Positions 24,694 through 32,999 of a stretch of 64,000 nucleotides of DNA are shown piece by piece (within the stretch, counting starts at the first letter, position 1; every line of letters begins with the position of its first letter). The position numbers and the translations under genes are program-made. The stretch is taken from the NCBI GenBank assembly GCA_963717075.1, contig CAVQVI010000034.1, positions 868,001-932,000 on the forward strand, written 5' to 3'. The DNA is from JBGOTP01 sp963717075 (GTDB taxonomy: Bacteria; Acidobacteriota; Vicinamibacteria; Vicinamibacterales; CAVVIG01). The notes below the pieces were generated by a model. That model worked only from the letters and a program-made list of their open reading frames with translations, was not told the origin of the DNA and did no database searches.

Positions 24694-26223
24694 GTGAGCC
24701 GCTCTCATGATCCCGGCGATGCGACCCACGGAACCACGCTGGCGAAGGGCGCGGCTCTCAATGCCCTTGCGCTCATGGCGTCCAACCTCCGCGGCATCTT
24801 CACGCTGCTCATTGCCCGCCTGATGGGCGAGGCAGCGCTCGGGAGCTTTGGTGTGGCGTGGGCGGTGATGGACCTGGCCAGCAAGTTCGGCACGCTCGGC
24901 CTCGACTACCGCGTGACGGCGCTCGTGGCGGCGAGCGAATCGGCTGGCGACCGGCCGCAGAGTCGTTTGCTCCTCAGTCAGTCTTTGAAAGTCTCTGTGT
25001 CGGCAGCTCTGGTCGTGGCCGTGCTCGGTGCAAGCCTCGCGGCGGCGAGCACGCGCTTGACGACCGTGCCGCGCGATCTTGCGTGGGCGACCGCGGTCCT
25101 GTTCCTTGCGATCCCGGGCCTCGTGCTCTATCGAGTCAGCAATGCCGTTTCGCGTGGGATGAAGGTCATGCAGCACGACATCGTCTCCCGGCTCACCGAC
25201 AACCTCGTCAGCGCCGCAGTGCTCGTCACCCTCGTCGTGCTCGGCGCCGGAACGCTGGCCCCGGAGCTGGCGGCTATCGCCGGTACGCTGCTGTCGGGCG
25301 TTGTGGCCTGGAGGCTGGCGCGACGTCTCTTCGAGCCGCGGCCGGTGAAGTCCAACTTCGGTCGGTCGATCGGTCTACTTCGAACCTCCGCGCCGGTGGC
25401 GGTGTACGACTTCCTCAACATCGGAGTCATGCGACTCGACGTGATCTTGCTCGGGTTGTTCATCGGGCGTGTGCCGGACGTGACGCTCCAGAGCGTTGGC
25501 ATCTATGCTGCATCGGTCGAGGTCGCTGGAGGACTCCGGAAGGTCAGCCAGGCGTTCACGCCTATCTTCACGCCCGTCCTCGCCGAGCACCTAGCCGCCG
25601 GACGTCGCCGTGACGCCGAGGAGAGCTACGCCTATGTCGCGCGTTGGATGCTTGCGATCCTCTTGCCCGCTGTCGCGGTGCTGGCGTTGTCCGGCGGCTC
25701 CATCTTGACTGTCTTCGGACCGTCGTTCCACCGGGGTGCCCCGTGGGTCGCCGTAGTGGGGGTGGCCTGCGCATTGAACGCTTTTGTCGGACTTGGCGAG
25801 ACGATTCTGATGGTCACGCGGCCTGGCTGGAACGTGGTCAATACCTCCGTTGCCTGCGTGGCCGGCGTCGGCCTCAATCTGTGGCTCATCCCACGTTACG
25901 GTCCGCTCGGCGCCGCTCTGGGCATGCTGGTGCCTTACGCCATCCAGGGGGCGCTGCGTGGTCTCGAGATTTCTCGTCTTCTTGGCTGGCGCTGGTCCTG
26001 GAGGCCGCTCGGCAGACCGTGGGTCGCTGCGCTCAGCGCACTGCCTGTCGGACTGCTCGTGCGATACATGACCTCGGGCATTGCCTCGGAGATCGGGGCT
26101 GGCGCGGCGTATCTGCTGGCCTACGCATGCGCCTGGTACGTGCTCGGGCTCGAGCCTGCCGATCGGGCGATCCTCGACAGGCTGCGTCCCGATCGGCGGC
26201 CGGCCGCGACCGGCCGCGATTGA
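24694..26223 (+). CDS. Polysaccharide/lipid flippase (Wzx/MOP-like, MATE_like superfamily)
   Basis: 509 residues from the GTG at 24694, 4 bases after the glycosyltransferase stop. Multi-span membrane protein with about 12-14 hydrophobic segments. The start GTTLAKGAALNALALMASN leads into the usual first helix of Wzx-like oligosaccharide flippases; later helices include PVAVYDFLNIGVMRLDVILLG and LWLIPRYGPLGAALGMLVPY. Such proteins flip lipid-linked glycans or lipids across the inner membrane. The placement next to a GT4 and CDP-alcohol transferase genes suggests that the cargo is a glycosylated lipid of this locus. Confidence 0.82.
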   Translation: MSRSHDPGDATHGTTLAKGAALNALALMASNLRGIFTLLIARLMGEAALGSFGVAWAVMDLASKFGTLGLDYRVTALVAASESAGDRPQSRLLLSQSLKVSVSAALVVAVLGASLAAASTRLTTVPRDLAWATAVLFLAIPGLVLYRVSNAVSRGMKVMQHDIVSRLTDNLVSAAVLVTLVVLGAGTLAPELAAIAGTLLSGVVAWRLARRLFEPRPVKSNFGRSIGLLRTSAPVAVYDFLNIGVMRLDVILLGLFIGRVPDVTLQSVGIYAASVEVAGGLRKVSQAFTPIFTPVLAEHLAAGRRRDAEESYAYVARWMLAILLPAVAVLALSGGSILTVFGPSFHRGAPWVAVVGVACALNAFVGLGETILMVTRPGWNVVNTSVACVAGVGLNLWLIPRYGPLGAALGMLVPYAIQGALRGLEISRLLGWRWSWRPLGRPWVAALSALPVGLLVRYMTSGIASEIGAGAAYLLAYACAWYVLGLEPADRAILDRLRPDRRPAATGRD

Positions 26224-26382
26224 GCGTCGCAGGGTGAATCGAGTCCGAGGTCGGCCTCGACCAGGCTGTGTCAGGGGGCCTTCAGTGGCCGGCCATGCGG
26301 GTGGCGCCACTATGCCGCAGCAGCCGCCTCACGTGCCGATGCCTGGAACGGCAGCGGTTGAATGTTACGATCCGCCCGCTGC

Positions 26383-27288
26383 ATGAGTCCTGCTCCTCGC
26401 AACGCCGATCCGAGCGCTCGGTCCGGATTGGCCTACAAGGCTTACGAGATCGAAGAACTCGTCGACGTGTACTTCTATCGCCGGCTCGGGATCGTGCTCG
26501 CGCGCCGCGCCCGCCTCGTGGGAATGTCTCCGAATGCCATGTCCATTGCGGCGGGTCTGATCGGCCTGGTCGGCGGGGCTCTGCTGTCCAATGCGCGTCT
26601 CGCGCCGCTCGGCGTCGTCCTGGTGTACCTCTACGGGGTCGTCGACTCCGCCGACGGTCAGCTTGCGCGGATGTCGGGCCAGATCTCCGAGCTGGGTCGG
26701 GTGCTCGACGGTGTGGCTGGCTACGTCACCCACATCGCCATCTATCTGTCCATCGCCGCCGTGGTCATCGGCAACGGCAGCAGCTGGTGGGTGCTCCTCG
26801 TCGTGGCCGCATCGGGTGTCTGTACGGCGGCTCATGCGCAGATGTACGAGTACCACCGGACGGCGTACGCGTCGATCGTCCTGAAGCGTCGCGTGCCAAG
26901 TAGCCCTGGCATGGGGTCGGTCGGTGGCGGGCTCGGGCGGCTGGTGGCCGTCTATGCGGCAACGCAGCGCAGACTGCTCGGCGCGCACGCGGAGGTCGAG
27001 GCCGCCATCGCACGTCGATCGCGCGGAGGGATCGTGCGCGAGGAAGACGCGCAGCGCTATCGCGCGGGCTTCTATCGGCTCGTGCGTGGATGGAACATCA
27101 TGGGCGACAACGTCCGGAGGTACGGGATTGCCATCTGCGTTGCCCTCCATCATATCGAATGGTTTCTGGTGGTCACGCTCGTACCCCTCAATCTGGTACT
27201 GGCGATTCTGTGGGCGATGCAGCGACGGGCCGACCGACGATTCCTTCGAGTGATCGCAGCAACTCCCAACGGTGACGCGCCAGCGTGA
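26383..27288 (+). CDS. CDP-alcohol phosphotransferase family protein, variant active site
   Basis: 301 residues from the ATG at 26383 (an ATG at 26362 is also in frame). The N-terminus YKAYEIEELVDVYFYRRLG leads into six or so membrane helices. The CDP-AP motif is D88-SA-D91-G92-QL-A95-R96, then G105-RVL-D109, but the last catalytic Asp expected four residues later is G113, followed by Y114. The first three Asp, which bind metal and CDP, are kept. So it may use another base, or act as an atypical member. The target would be a CDP-polyol plus a lipid or polyol-phosphate. The 3' end overlaps the convergent CDP-AP gene by 101 bases. Confidence 0.72.
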   Translation: MSPAPRNADPSARSGLAYKAYEIEELVDVYFYRRLGIVLARRARLVGMSPNAMSIAAGLIGLVGGALLSNARLAPLGVVLVYLYGVVDSADGQLARMSGQISELGRVLDGVAGYVTHIAIYLSIAAVVIGNGSSWWVLLVVAASGVCTAAHAQMYEYHRTAYASIVLKRRVPSSPGMGSVGGGLGRLVAVYAATQRRLLGAHAEVEAAIARRSRGGIVREEDAQRYRAGFYRLVRGWNIMGDNVRRYGIAICVALHHIEWFLVVTLVPLNLVLAILWAMQRRADRRFLRVIAATPNGDAPA

Positions 27289-28318
27289 GTGCCGCGATGG
27301 CCAACCCGAGGGCGATCAGCGCCGGAATGGCCGCGCGGCGATCAGTGACGAGCGAGACGAGGAAGAACGAGAACGAGAAGGCCTCTCGCCGAAACAGGAC
27401 GAACACGATCGCCGCCATTCTGAGCAGAGGCGCCTGAGTGTCCTGAGCGGCCTGTACGACGGCGTGTTCGATCGGCGTCATCGGCACGAAGAAGCGATCG
27501 GTGTGTCTTGCGCGTCTGACGAGCGTCATCGCCCAGAGCACCAGGAGCGGGGCCCCACTTGCGACGAGTGCTGCGACCAGGAGGCCACCGGCGCCAATGC
27601 CTTGTCGCCACCACCCGGTCACGACGCCGATCAGACCAGCGACGTAGGTGAGCTGATCGACTGCCGTATCGAGTTGCTCGCCGAAGGCGGACTCACTCAG
27701 CGTGAGTCGCGCCATTTCGCCGTCGACGCCGTCGGCGATCGACGCAAACCAAAAGAGCAGTCCACCGGCAATCATGGTCCAGTGCGAAGTCTGGGCCATG
27801 AACGACGCCGCGGCCAGGCCGACCAGAAACGTCAGCCCTGTCGCGGTGTTGGCCGTGAGACCGAGGCTGAGCAGTGCGTAGCTGAAGCGCCGGCTAATGC
27901 GTCGGTGGACGTGGTGCGAGAGCCAGTGGTCCTGTGGCTTCCCCGACGAGCGCAGGAGCGTCCATGCGGAACGATACCTGGCGGCGGCCGTCGCCACGTC
28001 GAGCACTGTTGCCTCGCGCAGCGTGACGTCGCGGACTTGGCCTCCGGTCGAGCGGGCCGTTTCCCAGAGGAGCGGAGGACGGTCGGCATGCCACCAGAGT
28101 CGCCATGATCCCGCGCCTGTCGGAAGCGACGCGAACAACGCCGGCGTGATGGCCGCCTCGATCGGGACCGTGAGCTTCGGAAGATCCTCGCTCGAGGTCT
28201 CTTGCGCGCCCACGCGCCGCGCCACGCGCCGATTGCGCTCTGACACCGACAGTCCAAGGAACCGCGGCGATGGCTCCGATGCGACTAGGACGAACGGTGC
28301 GAACGAGGTGGGGGGCAT
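27188..28318 (-). CDS. CDP-alcohol phosphotransferase with N-terminal degenerate nucleotidyltransferase-like region
   Basis: 376 residues. Residues 1-120 (FVLVASEPSPRFLGLSVSERNRRVAR, LRSSGKPQDHWLS) resemble a decayed nucleotidyltransferase as in bifunctional IPCT/DIPPS proteins, though no GxG NTP loop remains. Residues 135-376 are the CDP-AP domain with a complete motif: D196-GV-D199-G200-EM-A203-R204, G213, D217, D221. The sequence LGLTANTATGLTFLVGL and SIADGVDGEMARL match the di-myo-inositol-phosphate-phosphate synthase-like branch. It probably transfers a phospho-polyol from its CDP form. It may use the product of the nucleotidyltransferase at 22584. Promoter must lie in the 147-base gap shared with the receptor gene. 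Confidence 0.75.
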   Translation of the reverse strand: MPPTSFAPFVLVASEPSPRFLGLSVSERNRRVARRVGAQETSSEDLPKLTVPIEAAITPALFASLPTGAGSWRLWWHADRPPLLWETARSTGGQVRDVTLREATVLDVATAAARYRSAWTLLRSSGKPQDHWLSHHVHRRISRRFSYALLSLGLTANTATGLTFLVGLAAASFMAQTSHWTMIAGGLLFWFASIADGVDGEMARLTLSESAFGEQLDTAVDQLTYVAGLIGVVTGWWRQGIGAGGLLVAALVASGAPLLVLWAMTLVRRARHTDRFFVPMTPIEHAVVQAAQDTQAPLLRMAAIVFVLFRREAFSFSFFLVSLVTDRRAAIPALIALGLAIAALTLARHRWELLRSLEGIVGRPVAASPTESPVPD

Positions 28319-28448
28319 GGCGACGTGCGCGAGAGGTCAGTCGATTGCGGCTAGGAGTTCGACCGAGTAAACCGTAATGGTGGTCACATTACCACATGCC
28401 GCGCGTCCACCGGATCGGCCGCGGTCAGCTCGGGCGCAAGTCGGTGAG

Positions 28449-28454
28449 TACAAT
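28449..28454 (+). promoter_or_regulatory. Possible -10 box of the TonB-dependent receptor
   Basis: TACAAT, eleven bases before the ATG at 28466, the same hexamer and similar short spacing as before the gene at 1801. No clear -35 box. Confidence 0.28.
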
Positions 28455-28465
28455 GGATTCACACG

Positions 28466-30952
28466 ATGAACTGGACTCGTCTCGAACGTGCCGCCCATGG
28501 GCTCGTTGTGCTCCTGATCCTGATCACGCCGCTCTTCCGACCCGTTGCAGCCGCCGCGCAGGTGCCACAGGTCGCATCCACGGGGGCAACGATCGAGGGT
28601 GAAGTCACCACACAGAACGCCACGATCGTGCTCGGCGGTGTTCAAATCCTTGTATTCAGCGGCGCCGTCAGAGTAGCCAACGTGTTGTCGGAGGGCGACG
28701 GCAAATTCAAGATTGAGAATCTGTCGCCGGGATCGTATCGAGTCACCGCCCTTCTTGATGGCTTCCAGCCGCTCGCTGCGATGGCCGCTGTGGCCGAGGG
28801 CCAGACCGTGACACTGCGGCTCGACCTGCAGCTCGCGGAGACGGTGATTGTGCACGCGGACACCAACGCTGGCGTGGTGCCGAGTACGGGCACGTTGAGC
28901 ACCGGCACGGGCGTGAGTGAGAAAGAGCGCGAAATAATGGCGCCGGGTGGCGGGCTGCAGGGAGCGCTGAAGTTACTGGTGAGCGCCATCGAAGTCCCGG
29001 GCGGCCTCGCCATCAAAGGCGGGCGTCCCAGTCAGGCTGGCCTGCAGCTCGGTCCCGCGATGTTCGTCGACCCTGCCACCGGCCTCTCGCAGGACACATT
29101 GCCAGATGATGCCATTGATTCGATCACGGTCTTGCCGAACCCGTACGCTGTGGAATTCGGTCGGTTTTCGTCGGGCCTCGTCGTGGTCCAGACGCGCCGG
29201 GGCACGGACAAGTGGAGGATGCGCATCAACAACCTGGAGCCGGCTCTTCGTACCGCGCGTGGCGAGCCCTTGCACGTGGTAGGTCTCCAGTCGTTTTACC
29301 CGCGGGCGGAGATTGGTGGTCCGCTCATCAAAGACAAGCTTTTCATCCAGGAGTCCGTGCAGTACAAGTACCGGGCGAACGATGTGTCCAGCCGCCCGGA
29401 GGATGAGCTCCGGACGTCACACCGCTTCAGCTCATTCACCCGGATGGACGCCAATCTCTCTTCGCGTCATTCGTTGGCCGCGGTGGCAGGAATCTTTCCG
29501 AGCGTGGTGAACTCAGCGAATCTGGGTACGTTCACGCCGCCCGACGCGACGGTTGATCTCAGAAACCGCGTCGACACGGTCGCGGTGACCGAGCGTGCGG
29601 TCCTGAGCGATACGGTCTTTTCCGAAACGACAGGGGAGATCACCCGATATCACGCACAGGCCCGGCCGCAGGGCACCGCCCCCATGGACCTCCTGCCAGG
29701 CACAACGCTCGGCAACTTCTTCAATCGTCAGGATCGGACGACCTCCATGTACCAGTTCGTGCAGACCGTCACCGGCACGCGCCATACCGGAGGCGGACAG
29801 CACCAATACAAGGCCGGCTTTGACGTGCTGCACAGCCATTTCGAGGGCGAAAGCGACAGCCTGCCCGTGCGGATTCGCCGGCCGAACGGCACGCTCTCGC
29901 GGCGGCTCGACTTCACGGTGGGCGGTTCACAAGAGATTGGCAGCACCGACCTCTCGCTCTTCGCGCAGGATCGGTGGCAGCCGGGCGCGCGCTGGTACCT
30001 TGAATTCGGCGGGCGGATCGATCGCGACGGCATCATCGGTCGCGTCAACGTCACGCCGCGAGCTGGCACCGCGGTTCTCCTGAACGCGTCGGGGTCCGCC
30101 GTTCTCAGAAGCGGCTACGGCCTGTTCTATGAGCGGACGCCGTCAACTGCGGGCGCATTCGAGCAGTATGAGGCCACCATCGAGACGCGGTTCGGGGACG
30201 ACGGATCCACGCCGCTTGGACCGCCGCAGTTCTTCCGGCACGTGCGAGGGCCTGAACTCGAGACGCCTCGAAGCGCGACGTGGGATCTTGCGTACGACCA
30301 CCGGTTGAATTCACGCTGGACGTTCCACGTTGGCACGATCGATCGACGGGGGTCGCGGGAGCTCATCGTGGACCCGGTGTCCAGCGCCGATGGCTCCGAG
30401 CTGCGGATGGATAGCAACGGAAAGTCGACGTACCGCGAAGTGGAAACCAGTGTGCATTTCACGGGCGGTCCTGGCGTCGATTTCAATGTTTCGTACGTCC
30501 GATCCGAAGCGCGCGCCGATCTGAACGCCTTCACCCTGTACTTCGACACGATTCTCGCCCCAGTGCTCGGCACCAATGCGTATGCGCCAGCGAGAGCTGA
30601 TACGCCGCACCGCCTCCTCGCGCGCGGTCGCGCCATGCCGTTTCAGAACTGGTTGTTCGTAGGGGTGCTCGACTGGCGGACCGGCTTCCCGTACTCGGTT
30701 GTCAATGAGGCGCTCGATTTCGTCGGCCCACGCAACAGCGAGCGCTTTCCCAACTACTTCCGCGTCGATCTCGGCGTCGAGCACCGGTTCAAGATTGGCA
30801 AGTATCGCCCCTGGATTGGCGTGCGCGTTGACAACGCGCTCAATGCGTTTCTGCCAGCCGATGTCCAGGCGAACCTGTCGTCGCCGGCGTTCGGCAACTT
30901 CTACAACACCGAGTATCGCGAGCTCCGCATTCGGGTCCGCTTCGAACGCTGA
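28466..30952 (+). CDS. TonB-dependent receptor-like outer membrane protein with carboxypeptidase-regulatory-like N-terminus
   Basis: 828 residues. A signal peptide ending near AAAAQ is followed by a carboxypeptidase-regulatory-like beta domain (about residues 40-120: GATIEGEVTTQNATI, SEGDGKFKIENLSPGSYRVTALLDGFQPL). A plug-like section follows: IKGGRPSQAGLQLG, DTLPDDAIDSITVLPNPYAVEFGRFSSGLVVVQTRRG. The rest alternates as barrel strands to IRVRFER. This Oar-like architecture is common in Acidobacteria and Myxococcota. It is shorter than typical Oar proteins (about 1000 residues). Substrate unknown; the gene is single and borders the lipid locus. Confidence 0.85.
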   Translation: MNWTRLERAAHGLVVLLILITPLFRPVAAAAQVPQVASTGATIEGEVTTQNATIVLGGVQILVFSGAVRVANVLSEGDGKFKIENLSPGSYRVTALLDGFQPLAAMAAVAEGQTVTLRLDLQLAETVIVHADTNAGVVPSTGTLSTGTGVSEKEREIMAPGGGLQGALKLLVSAIEVPGGLAIKGGRPSQAGLQLGPAMFVDPATGLSQDTLPDDAIDSITVLPNPYAVEFGRFSSGLVVVQTRRGTDKWRMRINNLEPALRTARGEPLHVVGLQSFYPRAEIGGPLIKDKLFIQESVQYKYRANDVSSRPEDELRTSHRFSSFTRMDANLSSRHSLAAVAGIFPSVVNSANLGTFTPPDATVDLRNRVDTVAVTERAVLSDTVFSETTGEITRYHAQARPQGTAPMDLLPGTTLGNFFNRQDRTTSMYQFVQTVTGTRHTGGGQHQYKAGFDVLHSHFEGESDSLPVRIRRPNGTLSRRLDFTVGGSQEIGSTDLSLFAQDRWQPGARWYLEFGGRIDRDGIIGRVNVTPRAGTAVLLNASGSAVLRSGYGLFYERTPSTAGAFEQYEATIETRFGDDGSTPLGPPQFFRHVRGPELETPRSATWDLAYDHRLNSRWTFHVGTIDRRGSRELIVDPVSSADGSELRMDSNGKSTYREVETSVHFTGGPGVDFNVSYVRSEARADLNAFTLYFDTILAPVLGTNAYAPARADTPHRLLARGRAMPFQNWLFVGVLDWRTGFPYSVVNEALDFVGPRNSERFPNYFRVDLGVEHRFKIGKYRPWIGVRVDNALNAFLPADVQANLSSPAFGNFYNTEYRELRIRVRFER

Positions 30953-31061
30953 GGCCAGTCACACGACGTTCAACGCAGAACTCCTGAGCTCGCGGAGCCC
31001 TTCGGGTCGTGACCGACGAGTCCGCGAACACCCGTCTGCGGCCGTCGCAGTTAGCGTCGTG

Positions 31062-32042
31062 TTACTGCTGCTGTTGTTGCTGTTGTTGGAGGTGTTGCAG
31101 TTGCTGCGCGGCCTCGGTGTCGGTCGCCGGTCGATCCGCTTCGCGTGACAGCCAGAAATTGAATGCGCGGGTGTCGTTGGCGGGGCCGGTGTGCGTCGTG
31201 CCGACGCGGACGGACACTGAGAGATCGCTCCGGACCGCGCTCGTGCCCTTGAACACGCCGCGCGTCGGTGGCACATCTGTGTAGTCGCGGCCCACTGCCA
31301 CGGCGATGTGCCCATCGCCGGCGACCATATTGTTGGTCGGATCGAAGCCGACCCATCCTCGTTCCGGCAGGTACGCCTCAACCCACGCGTGCGTGGCGTC
31401 GTCCGCCGAGCGGATGCCGCCATCGGACTGGTGGAAGAGGTATCCGCTCACGTAGCGGCAAGGCACGCCGAGTTCCCGGACGAGCGCGATCATGATGTGC
31501 GCAAAGTCCTGGCAGACGCCACGGCGAGACCCGAGCGCCTCGTCGATGGGCGAGTCCACGCGTGTGCTCTTCGGGCTGTACATGAACTGCTCGTACATCT
31601 GAGTGGTGAGGGCTCTGATGGTCTGAAGCGGGTCGGCGCCGCGCACGAGACCAATCTCGGTGGCGAACTGCTCCAACGACGGCGTGCGGCGCGCGAACGG
31701 GCTCGGGTTGAGCAGTTCCCAGTACTCGCCGGACGCCGTCGTCTCATCGACCTGCTCCCAGGAGCCAAGGGTCGTCGGCAGTGGCAACGGGGGGAGAAAC
31801 TCGACGAGTGCCTCGGCGGTGACTGCCAGCCGCGCGTGCCGCCCCGGAATGCTGAAGTGGTGGACGACGTTGCCGTCATGGTCCTGATACATACGGACGC
31901 GCGAGGCCGGTGTCGTGCTGAGGCCGAAACGAACCAGTCGCTGGCCGCCCTCGCTGCGTGGCTGCATGCGAGCCTCCATCACACTTTCGCTGATGACGGT
32001 CTCGTAGGCGAATCGCGTGGTATGTCGAATGGTGTAATGCAT
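31062..32042 (-). CDS. Transglutaminase-like cysteine protease family protein with polyglutamine tail
   Basis: 326 residues from the ATG ending at 32042. N-terminal beta domain HYTIRHTTRFAYETVISESVMEARMQPR is typical of transglutaminase-like proteins in this operon type. Catalytic triad: Cys in RRGVCQDFAHIMI, His in DATHAWVEAYLP, Asp in GWVGFDPTN. The protein ends with QHL and eight glutamines written as mixed CAA/CAG codons, a tail I do not know from the family. Third gene of an ATP-grasp, alpha-E, transglutaminase operon; 7 bases separate it from alpha-E. The set is thought to make or process a peptide, but its product is unknown. Confidence 0.85.
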   Translation of the reverse strand: MHYTIRHTTRFAYETVISESVMEARMQPRSEGGQRLVRFGLSTTPASRVRMYQDHDGNVVHHFSIPGRHARLAVTAEALVEFLPPLPLPTTLGSWEQVDETTASGEYWELLNPSPFARRTPSLEQFATEIGLVRGADPLQTIRALTTQMYEQFMYSPKSTRVDSPIDEALGSRRGVCQDFAHIMIALVRELGVPCRYVSGYLFHQSDGGIRSADDATHAWVEAYLPERGWVGFDPTNNMVAGDGHIAVAVGRDYTDVPPTRGVFKGTSAVRSDLSVSVRVGTTHTGPANDTRAFNFWLSREADRPATDTEAAQQLQHLQQQQQQQQ

Positions 32043-32049
32043 GAGCGGT

Positions 32050-32994
32050 TCAGGCGGGAATCGCTGACTCGATTGGATACGCGGTGTAGCTTTGTGTGAG
32101 GGCAGTGTGAATGGCGGCGCACTGCTCGTCGATGCCCGACAGGTAGCCGTGGAGATCCGCACCGAGGATCTCGTCGACTTGACCGTAGTCCAGGGACGCG
32201 TGCAGGCGGCCCGCGAGCCGTTCGGCGCGGCCTCCGACGCCACGACCGGTCAGTTGTGCGACGGTTCGGACAGACGACTCGACGCGGGCGGCAGCAAACC
32301 GCACCGACCGCGGGAACTCCGGGTTGAGAATGAGAAACTCGGCGACGCGCTCCGGGCGCAGGTCGGCTGTGTAGCAGCGGCAGTACCCTTCCAGCGCCGA
32401 GCAGGAGCGGAGCAGCGCCACCCAATCCACGTGATTGGCGGGCAGCGACGCGCCGCTCTCGAAGTGCAGGTCCACGAGGGCCGCTGTCGCGCTCGCTCGC
32501 TCGAGGAATCGGCCGATCTGCAGATGCTGCCAGCCTTCGCCGTGGCCCATGGTCGCGTCGGTGAGGCCCCCGAACAGGTGCACGCCGTCGATGACCATGC
32601 GCAGTGCATAGTGCGGCCGATCGAGCCAGGTACCTTCGGTGCGCGCTTCCTTCAGGCGCAGGAAGAGCGCGTTCACCTGCTCCCACATGTCGGAGGTGAT
32701 TTCCTCGCGGACCTGGCGAGCGTTCTCCCGTGCGACGGTGACACAGGCAAACACTGAATCGCGATTGGCAGGGTTGAAGACCAGTTCTTCGATCAGCTCG
32801 GAAACGGTGGCGGCGTTCCTTGGACGATCGGTCCTCACGGCCGCGTACAGCGCCTGAAAATCCCAGCCGTCCGAATCCGGGAGGCGATCCTGGCCGAGGT
32901 CCAGACGCACGTCGATGAGCCGCGCGGTCCGTTCCGCGCGTTCGAGATAGCGCCCGATCCAGTAGAGTCCGTCGGCGACACGCGACAGCAGCAT
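32050..32994 (-). CDS. Alpha-E domain protein (DUF403)
   Basis: 314 residues starting MLLSRVADGLYWIGRYLERAERTARLIDV, the invariable opening of alpha-E proteins. The rest is all-helical: RENARQVREEITSDMWEQVN, LFGGLTDATMGHGEGWQHLQIGRFLERA and a closing YGQVDEILGADLHGYL. Alpha-E proteins occur with circularly permuted ATP-grasp and transglutaminase partners, as here. The start is 6 bases inside the end region of the ATP-grasp gene, whose stop is at 33000-33002; 5 bases separate them. The frame also stays open upstream, but only because of the ATP-grasp frame break. Confidence 0.9.
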   Translation of the reverse strand: MLLSRVADGLYWIGRYLERAERTARLIDVRLDLGQDRLPDSDGWDFQALYAAVRTDRPRNAATVSELIEELVFNPANRDSVFACVTVARENARQVREEITSDMWEQVNALFLRLKEARTEGTWLDRPHYALRMVIDGVHLFGGLTDATMGHGEGWQHLQIGRFLERASATAALVDLHFESGASLPANHVDWVALLRSCSALEGYCRCYTADLRPERVAEFLILNPEFPRSVRFAAARVESSVRTVAQLTGRGVGGRAERLAGRLHASLDYGQVDEILGADLHGYLSGIDEQCAAIHTALTQSYTAYPIESAIPA

Positions 32995-32999
32995 GTTGA

